DNA of 64,000 bases, taken from the NCBI RefSeq assembly GCF_009937955.1, contig NZ_AP018439.1, positions 6,200,001 through 6,264,000 on the forward strand, read 5' to 3'. The notes below the pieces were generated by a model. The model was not told where the DNA came from and did no database searches. It was given only the letters and a program-made list of their open reading frames with translations. The DNA comes from Undibacterium sp. KW1. Its GTDB lineage: Bacteria; Pseudomonadota; Gammaproteobacteria; Burkholderiales; Burkholderiaceae_D. Below are positions 44,763 to 53,469 of this stretch, one piece after another. Position 1 is the first letter of the stretch. Each line of letters begins with the position of its first letter. A program made the position numbers and the translations under genes.

Positions 44763-46195
44763 TGGAGCGGCCTTACCGACTGGGGAGTTTGCGCGGCCAG
44801 TTCTTGCGCTGGCTCTTGATACCCCTGGTCTTGCTGGTAGCGCTGAATGCATTCTCGGTTTACCGCAATGCCCTTGATGCAGCTGATCTGGCTTACGACC
44901 GCTCTTTGCTGTCGTCGGCCAGGGCGCTGGCAGAAAGGGTGCAGATTGTCGATGGCAAGGTCGTTGCGAACGTACCCTATGTGGCGTTGGACAGTTTTGA
45001 AACCGATACCCTGGGGCGTTTGTATTACAAGGTCACCGGCGTCAATGGCGAGTTTGTTTCTGGCTATGAAGACTTGCCGGATTTGCCGAAGAATGTACCG
45101 CGTTCAGAGATCTACCCTGCCCTCGTGCATTTCTTCCATGCGGATTACCAGGATCAGCCTGTGCGCATCGCCGCCCTGCACCAGCCTGTGTATGACGACC
45201 AGATGCGTGGCATTGCCCTCATCGAAGTCGGTGAAACCCTGGACGCACGGCGCGGCCTGTCCCGCAAAATCCTCATTGATACCCTGCTGCGCCAGGCTGC
45301 GCTGGTGTTGGCGGTGGCACTCATGGTCTGGGTGGCTTTGCGCTTTGTCCTGGCCCCCATCATGCAATTGCGTGCCGACGTGGAGGCGCGTGAGCCGACT
45401 GATTTATCAGGCTTTGACCCGAATGTCGTGCACAAGGAAATACGCCCGCTGGTGAATGCCATGAATGCCTATATGGAAAGGCTGCAGACCCTGATCAACG
45501 GGCAAAAACGCTTCATCGCCGATGCCTCGCACCAGTTGCGCACACCACTGACGGTATTGAAAACCCAGGCCGAGCTGGCGCTGCGTGAAAACGATGTAGC
45601 CGCCATGCGCCAGATCGTCGCCAGCATTGCCCAGACTACCGATGCCACCGTCCATCTGGCAAACCGCCTGCTGACACTGGCGCGTACGGGCCATGGTGCG
45701 GCAGCGGCAGAGCTGGATGACATCTTGCTCAACCAGCTCGCGCAAGAGGTCTGCCTGGAACTGGCTATGCCTGCCGTGCGCAAGCAACTGGATCTGGCGC
45801 TGGAGGCTGATCAGGCTGTGCCTTACCGTGGCAATACGCTGTTGCTGCATGAAATGCTCAGCAACCTGCTCGACAATGCCATACGCTATACGCCAGAAGG
45901 TGGCCGCATCGTGCTGCATGTATACCAGCAGGATGGCCAGGCGCATATTGATATCCAGGATACAGGGCCGGGCATCACAGAGGCCGAGCGTGAAAAAGTA
46001 TTCGAACCCTTTTACCGCGCCTCTGCCAGCTCGCTTGCCAATCCCGGCGGCACCGGCCTGGGGCTGTGCATAGTGCACGACATCGTCAAGCTGCATGGAG
46101 GCGAGATCAGCCTCGACGATGCCAGCCTGAATACACTAGCCACATCTGAAGCACCGGGCCTGCGTGTGCATATCCGTTTCCCGCTGCCAGCCTGA
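44762..46195 (+). CDS. Sensor histidine kinase (TctE/QseC-like)
   Basis: The 477-residue protein has two membrane helices (about 14-32 and 178-200) that flank a periplasmic 2CSK_N-type sensor domain. A HAMP-like linker and the kinase core follow, with H257 in DASHQLRTPLTVLKTQAEL and ATPase motifs LSNLLDNAIRYTP, DTGPGIT and GTGLGLCIVHDIV. It is the partner of the response regulator at 44088. The periplasmic domain may read the ligand state of one of the neighbouring receptors, by analogy with BctE. Confidence 0.92.
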   Translation: MERPYRLGSLRGQFLRWLLIPLVLLVALNAFSVYRNALDAADLAYDRSLLSSARALAERVQIVDGKVVANVPYVALDSFETDTLGRLYYKVTGVNGEFVSGYEDLPDLPKNVPRSEIYPALVHFFHADYQDQPVRIAALHQPVYDDQMRGIALIEVGETLDARRGLSRKILIDTLLRQAALVLAVALMVWVALRFVLAPIMQLRADVEAREPTDLSGFDPNVVHKEIRPLVNAMNAYMERLQTLINGQKRFIADASHQLRTPLTVLKTQAELALRENDVAAMRQIVASIAQTTDATVHLANRLLTLARTGHGAAAAELDDILLNQLAQEVCLELAMPAVRKQLDLALEADQAVPYRGNTLLLHEMLSNLLDNAIRYTPEGGRIVLHVYQQDGQAHIDIQDTGPGITEAEREKVFEPFYRASASSLANPGGTGLGLCIVHDIVKLHGGEISLDDASLNTLATSEAPGLRVHIRFPLPA

Positions 46196-46269
46196 CTGGT
46201 GTAGCATACTCGGTAGTAGTATAAAAAGAATACGCAGAGACTTCATCAACATCGCGAAGGAGCATTTTC

Positions 46270-46584
46270 ATGGCAGATACTCCCCCACTGAAGATAGTGC
46301 AAGGCACGGCTTTGAACGATCAGCAGAAAAAAGACCTGCTGCATCGTCTGGCCAGGGTGGAAGGGCAATTGCGCGGCGTGCAAAAACTCATCGCCAAGGC
46401 AGCCGTACCGGCTGATTGCGAGGCAGTAGCGCAACAGATGTCCGCCGCCCGCAAGGCGCTCGACCGTTCTTTTGTGACCTTGCTGACCAGTGCGGTTGTC
46501 ACCCATGCAGAAAAGGCAGAGACGACCGAAGAAGCCGTCGCCAGCACCCGGCGCCTGGCGTCCTTGCTGGAAAAATTCGCCTGA
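46270..46584 (+). CDS. CsoR/FrmR-family transcriptional repressor
   Basis: The 104-residue all-helical protein matches the DUF156 family: LLHRLARVEGQLRGVQKLI, then C50 and QQMSAARKALDRSF. Family members repress genes until they bind copper, nickel or formaldehyde. C50 corresponds to the first conserved Cys. By spacing, the usual His 25 residues later is Ala75 here, and a His (H79) stands where CsoR has its second Cys. The ligand is therefore uncertain. GAAGGAG precedes ATG 46270. No efflux or detoxification gene is adjacent. Confidence 0.82.
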   Translation: MADTPPLKIVQGTALNDQQKKDLLHRLARVEGQLRGVQKLIAKAAVPADCEAVAQQMSAARKALDRSFVTLLTSAVVTHAEKAETTEEAVASTRRLASLLEKFA

Positions 46585-46613
46585 TGCCGGACTAAACCTG
46601 CATCAGTCACCAC

Positions 46614-47462
46614 ATGTCCATCCTGGCAAAAGTAGCAGCGGGCAAGTATATGTGCGGGCTCTGGCAGCCTGTGCGGCTGGGTGTGCGTTTGCTGTTCTTG
46701 TCTTCTGTCTTGTTGATTGTCACTCCTGGCTCAGCGACAGAAGCAGCAAAGCAGGACAAACTGGTCTTGCTGATACGTGAGTTGCGTAATGAAGCCGGTG
46801 ACATCGTTCCGATACGCGATGAAATCCGGCAGTTGCTGAATTATTTTGAGCATCACCTGCAAATCAAATTTGAAATTCGCCGTTACCCGTGGACGCGCCT
46901 GCTGGTGAATGCCAAAAACGGCGAAGGCATTATCTTTGGTCTTTCAAAAAACCGTGAACGCCTGCAGACCTACCAGTTCTCTGAAGCCATCTATGCAAAC
47001 TATGTCTGGCTGGTCACGCGCAGTGATTCCAGCTTTAGCTATAACAGCATGCTGGACCTGAAAGGCAAGACCGTCGGTGTCATACGCGGCACCAGCTACG
47101 GTGATGAATTTGACAGCCAGCGCAATGTCTTGTTCCAGGTTGAAGAAGATGTCGGTTCACATGGCGCGCGCCTCAAAAAACTCATCAATAAAAGAATGGA
47201 TGTCATGATCTTCGGTGATCGCCGCGCCCAGGCAGACGAGATCGAACAATTATTGATACGCATACTGCGCAAAGAATCCAGCAGCGGTGACCAGACCCTG
47301 GAGCACGGCTTCAAGGTCTTGCCCAAGCCCATGCTGGTCGATGAATTACATTTCGCTGCGGTTGGTGCGCAGTATGAAGAATGGATACGCAAGCTCAATG
47401 CCGCAATACTGGCAGGCAGAAAATCTGGCGAGATCAGCCGTATCCTGATCAGTGACAAGTGA
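46614..47462 (+). CDS. Periplasmic substrate-binding-like protein (family 3)
   Basis: The 282-residue protein has an N-terminal hydrophobic segment (about 23-42, likely signal peptide, cleavage near GSATEA). The mature part has the SBP_bac_3 layout: YFEHHLQIKFEIRRYPWTRL in lobe 1, GEGIIFGLSKNRERL, YVWLVTRSDSS, LKGKTVGVIRGTSYGDEF at the hinge, and RMDVMIFGDRRAQADEI. It has no permease partner. Proteins of this type in Betaproteobacteria are often solitary. The ligand is unknown. Confidence 0.75.
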   Translation: MSILAKVAAGKYMCGLWQPVRLGVRLLFLSSVLLIVTPGSATEAAKQDKLVLLIRELRNEAGDIVPIRDEIRQLLNYFEHHLQIKFEIRRYPWTRLLVNAKNGEGIIFGLSKNRERLQTYQFSEAIYANYVWLVTRSDSSFSYNSMLDLKGKTVGVIRGTSYGDEFDSQRNVLFQVEEDVGSHGARLKKLINKRMDVMIFGDRRAQADEIEQLLIRILRKESSSGDQTLEHGFKVLPKPMLVDELHFAAVGAQYEEWIRKLNAAILAGRKSGEISRILISDK

Positions 47463-47528
47463 GTGCATGCACGCACCTGCAAAATGCCGAATACAAATGC
47501 CAACTACAGGGAAGACGTCACATTAGTC

Positions 47529-47906
47529 ATGTTTGAAAATATCTCTCGCAACCTGCCAGGCAATCCGCATTGGGAGGGCAGTTTTTATGAGCAGCTCACC
47601 GAGTACGGTATATGGGATAAGAAAGAGTTTTGCTTGCTGCGCAGCGACCTGATCCTGGCCGCCAATCAATTCAAAGGCAGTGCAGCTATAGATAAGCAAG
47701 TCGCTTGCGCAATCGTCAGGTTACAGTCAAATGTCAGCAGATTATTTGCTGCGCATTTTGATGAGAATGATGTTTTCAACATTCTTGATTTGAGCAATGA
47801 TGAATTGCACGTCTATAAGGAAAGACTGGATGCGGCAGTAGTCAATGTATTCTCTGGCGAACTTCTTACTGAAGATGCATTTGAGCTGGCCGATCCAGTA
47901 CGTTAA
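47529..47906 (+). CDS. Small acidic protein, possible Imm41-type immunity protein
   Basis: I chose ATG 47529; in-frame starts at 47463 and 47484 exist and none has a strong ribosome site. The 125-residue protein (from NISRNLPGNPHWEGSFYEQL, with IWDKKEF, then AHFDENDVFNILDLSNDEL, YKERLD and FSGELL) reminds me of the Imm41 family of polymorphic-toxin immunity proteins. This is from memory and unverified. No toxin gene is next to it, so it would be an orphan immunity gene. Confidence 0.5.
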   Translation: MFENISRNLPGNPHWEGSFYEQLTEYGIWDKKEFCLLRSDLILAANQFKGSAAIDKQVACAIVRLQSNVSRLFAAHFDENDVFNILDLSNDELHVYKERLDAAVVNVFSGELLTEDAFELADPVR

Positions 47907-47950
47907 CCACTAAGCTGAGTATTCGCCAGCAATCAGACTGAAATTACGCA

Positions 47951-49504
47951 TTAAGCCGCCAGATGCCGAGCCTGCCTCTGTGGCAAAGCCTTTGCCACTA
48001 CTTCTTTCGCAGCCTCTTTTCTGGTCTGTCTTTGTGGTGCAGATGGATCGGCTTTGTTGCCTTGCTTGTGCATGGCTTGCCCGGCATAGTCCTGCGATGC
48101 CGCAGCTTGCACTGCTTCACTGCTTACGCCATGTACCTCCAGCAACCACTTGTTGACGAGTGCGGCCAGTTTATCGAGGGCAATGCGGTGCGTTGCATCT
48201 GTATTGACGAACAGCCAGTCTGACAAGGCCATGAAGTTTTCAAAGGCAGTATCTGCCAGTATCAGAGGCAGGCTGTGCGAAAAACGCCCTGAATTGGCAA
48301 TCATGTCCCAGTATCGGGCAAAGCGTATCAGCCTTTGCATGTCGCCAAAGGCAATGTCCTTGTTGGCCAGGATGGTGTAAGGCGGTTGCGGGTCAAAAGC
48401 CAGTTGGTAGGCTTCTGTGTGGCGGATAATCGGTGTGCCGCGCAGGCGTTTCAAGATGCCGAACTGTATCTCATGCGGGCCCAGGGCCACCAGCTTGTTA
48501 AATCCTGCGGCAAAACTCTCCATGGTTTCACCCGGCAAGCCAGCGATCAAGTCCACATGCAAATGCGCGTGTGAATGTTCGCACAGCCAGCGTATGTTCT
48601 CGGCTGCTTTGTCATTATTTTGCTTGCGGCTGATGAGAGCCTGCACGTCAGTATTAAAACTTTGTATGCCTATCTCAAATTGCAGGCTGCCTTCAGGGAA
48701 TTTTTGTATGCCCTCTTTCAAGGCATCCGGTAAATGATCAGGCACCACTTCAAAATGGGCGAATACCGGGTCATGCGGTGCTGCTTCGAGTTTATCGAGA
48801 AAGAACTGCATGATCTTCAAGCTGGTTTTGATATTCAGGTTGAACGTACGATCGACAAATTTGAACAGGCGTGCACCACGCTGATACAGCACTTCCATCT
48901 CTTGCAGGAACTGGTCTATATCAAACGGCCAGGCCGTCTTGTCGAGCGCGGACAGGCAGAATTCGCATTTGAAAGGGCAGCCGCGTGAAGCCTCGACATA
49001 CAGGGTGCGGTGACGGATGTCCTGATCGCTATACAGATGGTAAGGCAATTGTATGTCGGCCATTGCTGGTTGCAGGCCCGCATGCACTTTCATCAGTGGT
49101 TGCGGACCGTGCAGGATTTGCTGGCACAGCGCAGGGAAGCTGACATCGCCCCACCCGGTAATCACATAGTCAGCCAGGCGTATGATTTCCTGGTCGCCAG
49201 TTTCGTGCGATACCTCGGGGCCGCCGAGTATCACCACGACATCAGGTGCGACGCGTTTCAGGACAGCGACGATCTGCGTGGTCTCAACGACATTCCAGAT
49301 ATACACACCAAAGCCGACGATGAATTTTTCACCGGGCTGGCGCAAGGCCAAAATTCTTTCGACGATATCCGTACTGCGTGCACCGGTGACAAATTCCTGT
49401 ATCCGCGTGACTGGCTGCAGCTCGCCCATATTTGCAAGCAAATAGCGCAAGCCCAGTGAAGCATGGGTATAGCGGGCGTTCAGGGTGGTCAGCAGGATGG
49501 TCAT
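47951..49504 (-). CDS. B12-binding domain radical SAM protein (DUF4080 type)
   Basis: The 517-residue protein has an N-terminal cobalamin-binding-like domain (about 1-140, with VVILGGPEVSHE). The radical SAM core carries the iron-sulfur motif CPFKCEFC (C-x3-C-x2-C) in YVEASRGCPFKCEFCLSAL. The C-terminal part (LPLILADTAFENFMALSDWL) matches DUF4080. The last 50 residues are Lys, Ala and Gln-rich and probably disordered. Such enzymes often methylate unreactive carbons, but the substrate of this branch is unknown. Confidence 0.9.
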   Translation of the reverse strand: MTILLTTLNARYTHASLGLRYLLANMGELQPVTRIQEFVTGARSTDIVERILALRQPGEKFIVGFGVYIWNVVETTQIVAVLKRVAPDVVVILGGPEVSHETGDQEIIRLADYVITGWGDVSFPALCQQILHGPQPLMKVHAGLQPAMADIQLPYHLYSDQDIRHRTLYVEASRGCPFKCEFCLSALDKTAWPFDIDQFLQEMEVLYQRGARLFKFVDRTFNLNIKTSLKIMQFFLDKLEAAPHDPVFAHFEVVPDHLPDALKEGIQKFPEGSLQFEIGIQSFNTDVQALISRKQNNDKAAENIRWLCEHSHAHLHVDLIAGLPGETMESFAAGFNKLVALGPHEIQFGILKRLRGTPIIRHTEAYQLAFDPQPPYTILANKDIAFGDMQRLIRFARYWDMIANSGRFSHSLPLILADTAFENFMALSDWLFVNTDATHRIALDKLAALVNKWLLEVHGVSSEAVQAAASQDYAGQAMHKQGNKADPSAPQRQTRKEAAKEVVAKALPQRQARHLAA

Positions 49505-49552
49505 GGTGCGAAAAGGCGGGAGCAGCTAAAAGTAGCTATTGTACGCCTCAAC

Positions 49553-49567
49553 GGCAGGCATCCTGCC
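49553..49567. promoter_or_regulatory. Palindrome in the promoter of the radical SAM gene
   Basis: GGCAGG-CAT-CCTGCC is a perfect inverted repeat. On the minus strand a TACAAT -10 candidate lies at 49543-49538, with the palindrome where the -35 should be. It could be an operator for an unknown regulator. Confidence 0.35.
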
Positions 49568-49750
49568 ATGATTACTGTGCATCGCTGCATTCTTGCAAAG
49601 CCAGACGGTCGCGCATGCTGGTGAAGAAACTTACTTATCTGGCACTGTATGCCTCAGACCTGATTCAGCTATAAATTCGGTCTGTAAATTCAGCCTGTAT
49701 AGATACTACTTGTGTGCAATTACTAATTACTACTGATGACAGCATCAGAC

Positions 49751-49822
49751 TCAGTCAGTCAGGGCAGCAGTCAACATCACGATAGTTGCCAGTATTTGAG
49801 CAAAAACGATAGCGGTGATCAT
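49751..49822 (-). CDS. 23-residue hydrophobic peptide
   Basis: ATG 49822 has an AAGGA ribosome site 8 bases upstream. The product, MITAIVFAQILATIVMLTAA plus LTD, is a single membrane-spanning stretch. The flanking sequence has no other gene. Such tiny hydrophobic peptides can be membrane-complex subunits or type I toxin-like peptides. I rely on the ribosome site and hydrophobicity only. Confidence 0.45.
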   Translation of the reverse strand: MITAIVFAQILATIVMLTAALTD

Positions 49823-50282
49823 GTTTATTTCCTTGGTTGATTAAAAACAAGTTCATGATACTGGCTGGAAACTTGTTAATCCAATCACATGATCAGATGT
49901 CTGTTATATGAAATGTGAATGTCATTGTTAAGTCATATTTCCAATTCACATGGATGTAATATAAGATCCTTAGCTCGCGGCAAAGCGCATAGTCGTCTGT
50001 ATCGCCTCTAACTATAGATTTGCATTCTGATTTTTCCATCCTTGTCTCATCGCTTTCGCATGTCGTGCAGGATAGTGCCAGCACTTGTCCAGGCTACCTA
50101 AGTCATCCAGTCAGCCCTCTTACACGCCGTTTTCGACATCAAATTCTCCGACGAAAAAAACGTTGAAGAGGTGTTTTTGACACTTCAATCTCCGTTTCCT
50201 GCATTTCGTCGCATGCCCCTGGCGGATTGACAGCACAAGCTCTAAAGTACACACATCAACCAACCACAAAGAGGAAAACGAA
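49823..50282. other. AT-rich intergenic region
   Basis: This gap of about 460 bases lies between the tiny ORF and the secreted repeat protein. I see no convincing gene; the minus-strand frame at 49893-50084 has no ribosome site or motif. The last 60 bases contain TTGACA (50226) and the GAGG ribosome site of the next gene. Confidence 0.5.
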
Positions 50283-50603
50283 ATGAAAAACACCATCAAC
50301 AACACATTCAAATCTGGCCTGATTCTTTCTACAGCATTGCTGACAGGTGCACTGGCAATCACAGCTGCTTTTACTCAAAGCAAAGCAGAAGCAAGCATGA
50401 ATGTTGCCAGCGTCACGATCTCTGCAAAACGTATGACTGAAGAGCAAAAAATGGCGTATGACGCCACACAAAACGCAATGCAAACTGTGTTGATCAGCGC
50501 CAAAAGAATGACTGATGAAGAAAAACTGGCGATGGATGAAGCTGAAAAATTCCAGCGTCAGCAAGTGGCACAAAAAGCCGCTCGCAAAAATATCCAGGGC
50601 TGA
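50283..50603 (+). CDS. Small exported protein with duplicated SAKRMT motif
   Basis: ATG 50283 has a strong AGAGGA about 8 bases upstream. The 106-residue protein has a hydrophobic signal-like segment (about 12-32) and then two imperfect repeats: TISAKRMTEEQKMAYDA and LISAKRMTDEEKLAMDEA. The tail is Gln, Lys and Ala-rich. Short exported proteins with a similar (S/V)xAKR(M/L)T motif are common in Burkholderiales, but their function is unknown to me. Confidence 0.65.
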   Translation: MKNTINNTFKSGLILSTALLTGALAITAAFTQSKAEASMNVASVTISAKRMTEEQKMAYDATQNAMQTVLISAKRMTDEEKLAMDEAEKFQRQQVAQKAARKNIQG

Positions 50604-50769
50604 TCAGCATGTGTTTTTTGCGCGATAACAATCGCCAGAAACGCGCGGGATGCCAGAGTCTGCAAGCGGTTTTTTATTGACGACAGCCCGTTTTTAAAAC
50701 AAAGATTTTCGACTGCAGTACCGATCTTCAGGAAGTTTTTGTTTTGAAAATGGGCCAGGAAAATAAGTT

Positions 50770-51786
50770 CTAGGCCTCATCCTTTTCCTGTACATGCAGC
50801 GCCGTAAAACAGCGCTGCATTTCTGCGTCTGCAGCCAGATGCAGGTCTTCATCGTCGTCACTGATGACAGCGGCATTCACCAGCAATCTTATTTTGCTGA
50901 TGTCGCCCGCCTGCTTCAACACCAGGCCCAGATCCTGTAATGGACCATCATGGCTGACCTGGTCTTTCAGAGCTTGCATGACAGCATCAGGAAAATCCCA
51001 TTCTTTGGCGATGCGGTAAGACAGGATATGTGCCATGTGTAAAAAGCGCAGGCGAAATTCCGTCGCCAGCGGCATGACCGGTGCCACCATGATCTGATCG
51101 AGGCTGCGAAAGGCAATGATCAGGCCGATGTTTTGCACCAGACCGGCCAGGTAGGCATGAAAGCCATCAAGCCCGCGTTCCTGCGCCAGCAGGCGGCAAG
51201 CCTGCGCACATTTTTCTGACTGTTCCCAGATCAGCGGTGCAACCACGCAAGTGATACGGCCAGACTGCAGTTGTATCAACGGGCGGAAAGCCGTGCGCGC
51301 CACCAGCAGGCGCAGGCCGTTGATGCCGAGCAGGCGTATCGCATTGTCGAGGCTGCTGATCTTGTCTGCCGGGCTGTAATAAGAGCTGTTGACTTCAGAG
51401 ATGATCTCGGCGACCAGGCTCACATCCCTGCCAATATGGCTGGCCAGTTCATCACCAGAGACATTTTCATTGCGCAGGCTCTTCAACAACTGCGGCAGCA
51501 CGCTGGGCACGCGCGGGATATGGCGGGCATCGCTAAAGTCTGCCCTGACCAGGCGTTCCAGTGCAATCAGCAGTGGTTTATCTGCGCCATGCTGTACCTG
51601 CTTGCCATAAGCACCGAGCAGCCACGGGTAAAACCGTGAATCGACATCAAAGCCAGCTTGCCAGGCCCCTTCTTCGGCGACGATATCTTCAGGTGCGCTG
51701 AAGACAGTGGCTGCCTGCAGTGCTTCTGCATCAGCAGCAGAACCTATGCCCAGCCGCCGCCATAAACTGCGCAGCAAGCCTAGCAC
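50770..51786 (-). CDS. HDOD-domain protein
   Basis: I chose GTG 51786 (MLGLLRSLWRRLGIGSAADA) because AGGAGG lies just upstream; the longer ATG frame adds an unlikely leader. The 338-residue protein carries an HDOD domain at about 95-290: IPRVPSVLPQLLKSLRNENV, IGRDVSLVAEIISEVNSSYY, NAIRLLGINGLRLLVAR and FHAYLAGLVQNIGLIIAF. HDOD proteins are HD-like but usually lack the catalytic metal ligands and act in signalling networks. No partner domain is fused here. Confidence 0.85.
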   Translation of the reverse strand: MLGLLRSLWRRLGIGSAADAEALQAATVFSAPEDIVAEEGAWQAGFDVDSRFYPWLLGAYGKQVQHGADKPLLIALERLVRADFSDARHIPRVPSVLPQLLKSLRNENVSGDELASHIGRDVSLVAEIISEVNSSYYSPADKISSLDNAIRLLGINGLRLLVARTAFRPLIQLQSGRITCVVAPLIWEQSEKCAQACRLLAQERGLDGFHAYLAGLVQNIGLIIAFRSLDQIMVAPVMPLATEFRLRFLHMAHILSYRIAKEWDFPDAVMQALKDQVSHDGPLQDLGLVLKQAGDISKIRLLVNAAVISDDDEDLHLAADAEMQRCFTALHVQEKDEA

Positions 51787-51955
51787 CCTGCCTCCTGCTG
51801 GCAGTGGCAAACTAAAACGAAGGGGGACAGCAAGACAGTCGCCATCATGTCTGAAGCACTCCTGTAGTGGTTGCCTGCTATATTCGCATAAACCCGGTCT
51901 TGCATGCACGCCTGCAACACGTACTTGCCCCGATAATGTTACTTTGCTTTACAAG

Positions 51956-51983
51956 TTGTTGCATAAATAGACTAGTGCAACAA
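51956..51983. promoter_or_regulatory. Inverted repeat between HDOD and hydrolase genes
   Basis: TTGTTGCA-N12-TGCAACAA is a perfect 8-base-arm inverted repeat in the divergent promoter region, about 63 bases before the hydrolase start. The size suits a dimeric repressor. The regulator is unknown. Confidence 0.4.
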
Positions 51984-52045
51984 GCGCCGGATTTTCTAAG
52001 ATAAGGGCTTATGCTGGTCCCGCCATAATGTTACGGAGTTTCATG

Positions 52046-53074
52046 ATGCCCAAGCCTGCCGATATGACCACCCTGCCCCGCTATGCCCTGCGAGCGACAG
52101 CCGTTTGCCTGGGTTTTTTGCTCGTCATGCCCCTTATTGCTTCCAATGCTGCCAACGCTGGCACCCTGCGCGATAAAATCATGGAAAGACGTCAGGAAAG
52201 AAAAGAGCAACGGGCTGAGCAGGTGGCTGAAAAAAATGAGATGACTGAGGCAGAAACCACAGACCTGGCACCGCAAGGCCTGCCAGCCGGCACCAAAGTC
52301 CTGCGTGATATCGCCTATGGCAGTGACAAGCGCCAGACCATGGATGTTTATTTGCCAGCGAATGCAACTAATCTGAAATCCATGCCTGTCATTTTCATGG
52401 TACATGGCGGTGCCTGGAAGATAGGCAGCAAAACCGCGCGTGGCGTGGTCGAGAACAAGGCAGCACACTGGCTGCCCCAGGGCTATATATTCGTCTCCGT
52501 CAATTACCGCATGTTGCCCGACATTAAACCGCTGGAACAGGCTGACGATGTCGCCAAAGCCCTGGCAACAGCGCAAAACAAGGCGGCAGAATGGGGTGGA
52601 TCTGGCAAGCGCTTCATCATCATGGGCCATTCCGCCGGGGCGCACCTGGTTGCCCTGCTGGCCAGCAACCCGTCCATCGCCGCCAGGGCAGGTGCCTCTG
52701 CCTGGCTGGCGAGCATTGCGCTGGACAGTGCTGCTTACGACATCGACAAGATCATGGGACAAAAGCATTACCGCTTTTATGATGAAGCCTTTGGTTCTGA
52801 TCCCGCTTACTGGCAGGCCAGCTCACCCACCCTGCAATTGAAACAATCCGCAGCCCCGTTCGTGGCCGTGTGCTCCAGCGTCAGACCAGACAAACCCTGC
52901 GCCCAGGCTGCTGTGTTCATCGACAAGGCCAGGTCACTGGGCATGCAGGCCATGCTGTTGCCACAAAGCCTGAGTCATGCTGACATCAATAAAAATCTCG
53001 GGCTGGATAGTGCGTATACCACCGCTGTAGATAATTTCATCAAGCCGCTCGTTGCGGCGCAGGTCAATCCATGA
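52046..53074 (+). CDS. Exported alpha/beta hydrolase (BD-FAE/esterase-like)
   Basis: I chose ATG 52046; ATG 52043 directly before it is equally possible, both behind CGGAG. The 342-residue protein has a hydrophobic export segment (about 15-40), then a Lys, Glu and Arg-rich coiled linker (KIMERRQERKEQRAEQVAEK), and the hydrolase domain. The oxyanion motif is VHGGAW and the nucleophile elbow GHSAGAH; the catalytic His is probably in LSHADINK. It is likely an esterase. The toxin-like gene overlaps its stop codon. Confidence 0.87.
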   Translation: MPKPADMTTLPRYALRATAVCLGFLLVMPLIASNAANAGTLRDKIMERRQERKEQRAEQVAEKNEMTEAETTDLAPQGLPAGTKVLRDIAYGSDKRQTMDVYLPANATNLKSMPVIFMVHGGAWKIGSKTARGVVENKAAHWLPQGYIFVSVNYRMLPDIKPLEQADDVAKALATAQNKAAEWGGSGKRFIIMGHSAGAHLVALLASNPSIAARAGASAWLASIALDSAAYDIDKIMGQKHYRFYDEAFGSDPAYWQASSPTLQLKQSAAPFVAVCSSVRPDKPCAQAAVFIDKARSLGMQAMLLPQSLSHADINKNLGLDSAYTTAVDNFIKPLVAAQVNP

Positions 53075-53433
53075 CAAGCAAGATCAAGCGCGGTGACATT
53101 TACTGGGCCAGCCCTGATGAAGAACGCAGTACCGTCGCTGGCCTGGCGCACCCGCATGTGGTCGTACAGGATGATGTCTTCAATCAGTCGCGCATCACCT
53201 CTACCGTCATATGCGCCCTGACCAGCAATCTGAAGCGCGTGACCGAACCGGGTAATGTCATGCTGGAACTGGGCGAAGCAGCTCTGGATAAACAAAGTGT
53301 GGTCGTGGTATCGCAGATATCTTCCATACCTAAAAATCAGCTCGGCGAGTTCATAGGTCATTTGTCTGATGAGCGGGTCATGCAGATACTGGCGGGTATC
53401 AGGTTTCAGCAAAAGACTTTTTTTGAAGCCTGA
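53071..53433 (+). CDS. Orphan PemK/MazF-family toxin
   Basis: The 120-residue protein fits the PemK/MazF fold of ribosome-independent mRNA endonucleases: KRGDIYWASPD at the start, then HVVVQDDVFNQSRITSTVIC, ALTSNLKR, PGNVMLELGE and VVVSQISSIPKNQLGEFIG. The usual G-x-R-P motif, with its catalytic Arg, reads LAHPH here, so activity may differ. No antitoxin gene precedes it: the start overlaps the hydrolase stop by four bases (ATGA). The gene after it has no antitoxin features that I can recognise. Confidence 0.82.
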   Translation: MTSKIKRGDIYWASPDEERSTVAGLAHPHVVVQDDVFNQSRITSTVICALTSNLKRVTEPGNVMLELGEAALDKQSVVVVSQISSIPKNQLGEFIGHLSDERVMQILAGIRFQQKTFFEA

Positions 53434-53469
53434 TTCTGAACTTGGTGCAAAAAAATAAAAGGCTCAGCA

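Noticed and set aside
49893..50084. 63-codon minus-strand frame in the large gap
   Set aside because: No ribosome site and no family signature; not conserved-looking composition.
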